Below, in pieces: positions 6,133-7,175 of a stretch of DNA of 7,175 nucleotides (positions are counted from its first letter, which is position 1; every line of letters begins with the position of its first letter). The translations under genes and the position numbers were made by a program. The DNA comes from Dehalococcoidia bacterium (lineage in GTDB: Bacteria > Chloroflexota > Dehalococcoidia > UBA3495), in assembly GCA_028822675.1 (NCBI GenBank), contig JAPKDE010000132.1, forward strand, positions 1 through 7,175, read 5' to 3'. The notes under the pieces are model-generated. The model worked only from the letters and a program-made list of their open reading frames with translations, was not told where the DNA came from and searched no databases.

Positions 6133-7175
6133 CTAGGTAGTGGCCGCGGGCTGGTCCTCTGGCACGCCGGAGTCGACTCCGGGTTCAATCGTCCCACCAC
6201 CCAACAGCACATCACCCTGAAAGAATACCGCAGCCTGTCCAGGCGTGACCGACCTCTGGGGCCGGATAAATCGGATTACTGCGCCGTCGCCCTTGGGGTA
6301 CAGCACGGCGGCGGCTTCAGTCGACTTGTAACGAATCTTGACGTTTACTTCCACTGGGCCGTCGGGTGCAACTCCCAGGGGATATTTCACGCCTGAAACG
6401 CGCATATCGTCCCGCATCAGAGCTGTTTTCGGCCCGATGACCACTCGGCGCGACTCCGGTTCGATACGAATCACAAACCTGGGTTCACCTTCTGCTACAC
6501 CCAAACCACGACGCTGCCCAATCGTGAAAAACTCGATCCCTTCATGCTGACCCACAACCGTGCCATCAAGTTCAACTATGTCGCCCGGAATTGTAGTTAC
6601 ACGCTTCTTCAAGAACGATTTGTAGTCTCCAGAGGGGATGAAACAGATGTCTTGGCTGTCGGCCTTGGCCGCAACCATCAGTAGTTCGGCGTCTTCGGCC
6701 ATCTGCCTAATTTCGCTCTTGGGATAGGCACCCACCGGCATCAGGGTGTGCCGCAACTGGTCTTGGTTCATTCCAAACAATACGTAAGACTGGTCTTTGG
6801 AGGTGTCAACGGCCTTTTTCAGCACCACACCGGCGGCTGTGCGTTCAAGTTGGGCGTAGTGACCAGTGGCAACGTAATTGGCCTCCAAAACCGCTGCTCG
6901 TTCCATCAGGTGACTGAACTTAATCTTGTCGTTGCAGGCGATGCACGGATGCGGCGTCCGGCCCAGTTGGTATTCAGAGGTGAAATAATCCACCACCTGA
7001 GACTGGAACTCCCGCTGCGTGTTCAATACGTAGTGGGGAATGCCCAAGCGTCGGCACACAGAACGGGCGTCTTCAACGTCGTCCAGCGTGCAGCACCCCT
7101 GGTAATTTGGCGGCAAATCTTCGCCGTCCAGGTTGTAGAGCTTCATGGTCACGCCCACAACGTCGTAACCCTGCT
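6133..7175 (-). CDS. mnmA: MnmA, tRNA-specific 2-thiouridylase (5' end beyond window)
   Basis: MnmA adds sulfur to C2 of uridine 34 in tRNA for Lys, Glu and Gln, using ATP. The reading frame is open to the window edge; the visible product begins QGYDVVGVTMKLYNLDGED, so the N-terminal PP-loop (SGGVDS) is lost outside. Counting from GTG 7158, visible motifs are GCCTLDDVEDA (21-31), GRTPHPCIACNDKIKF (66-81), ATGHYAQ (97-103), DTSKDQSYVLFG (118-129), SQDICFIPSGDYKSFL (168-183) and the beta-barrel motif FFTIGQRRGLG (210-220). C75 and C172 correspond to the catalytic pair Cys102 and Cys199 of E. coli MnmA. C72 replaces E. coli Asp99, making a CxxC. The C-terminal domain VTPGQAAVFFQGDVLLGGGTI is complete, followed by a short Pro/Ala/Asp-rich tail. 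The stop is 18 bases before rnhB. Confidence 0.95.
   Translation of the reverse strand, partial: QGYDVVGVTMKLYNLDGEDLPPNYQGCCTLDDVEDARSVCRRLGIPHYVLNTQREFQSQVVDYFTSEYQLGRTPHPCIACNDKIKFSHLMERAAVLEANYVATGHYAQLERTAAGVVLKKAVDTSKDQSYVLFGMNQDQLRHTLMPVGAYPKSEIRQMAEDAELLMVAAKADSQDICFIPSGDYKSFLKKRVTTIPGDIVELDGTVVGQHEGIEFFTIGQRRGLGVAEGEPRFVIRIEPESRRVVIGPKTALMRDDMRVSGVKYPLGVAPDGPVEVNVKIRYKSTEAAAVLYPKGDGAVIRFIRPQRSVTPGQAAVFFQGDVLLGGGTIEPGVDSGVPEDQPAATT

Noticed and set aside
1..7175. CRISPR arrays, tRNA or rRNA genes, insertion sequences and attachment sites
   Set aside because: Looked for by eye on both strands; no regularly spaced repeats, cloverleaf-like segments, transposase motifs or terminal repeats were seen.

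Overview
The window is ordinary bacterial coding DNA, densely packed and moderately GC-rich, with short gaps and Shine-Dalgarno-led starts. The host looks like an uncultured environmental bacterium. A flavin-monooxygenase tail beside a haloalkane dehalogenase, plus a short dispersed repeat of the CTTCGACAAGCTCAGGACGAA type, would suit a Chloroflexota lineage such as SAR202 or other Dehalococcoidia. That placement is an inference from gene content, not from a marker gene.

Layout, plus strand: positions 1-112 hold the 3' end of a probable luciferase-like flavin-dependent monooxygenase. A haloalkane dehalogenase of the DhaA/LinB type follows (128-1009), then a gap with an inverted-repeat element (about 1053-1115). 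Next is a second alpha/beta hydrolase (1168-1953) whose nucleophile serine is replaced by phenylalanine. After a 141-bp leader with two interleaved 9-bp complementary pairs comes a complete nickel-pincer nucleotide (NPN) cofactor cluster in the order larE (2095-2946), larC (2946-4154), larB (4200-4985). LarB carboxylates NaAD, LarE converts the carboxylates to thiocarboxylates by sacrificing its own cysteine sulfur, and LarC inserts nickel. No LarA-type racemase or epimerase that would use the cofactor is in the window.

Layout, minus strand (converging on the lar genes): mnmA (5' end cut by the window edge, down to 6133), rnhB (6114-5476) and a yraN-family gene (about 5473-5109). The yraN gene appears frameshifted, with a small deletion exactly where the GEIDLI active-site motif should lie. 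The convergent gap (4986-5108) holds weak hairpins that may end transcription and a doubtful 25-codon hydrophobic ORF.

No wholly new system was found. The points most worth checking are the apparent ATC start of larB, the broken yraN, the Ser-to-Phe hydrolase, the possible pseudoknot leader upstream of larE, and the CxxC form of MnmA.
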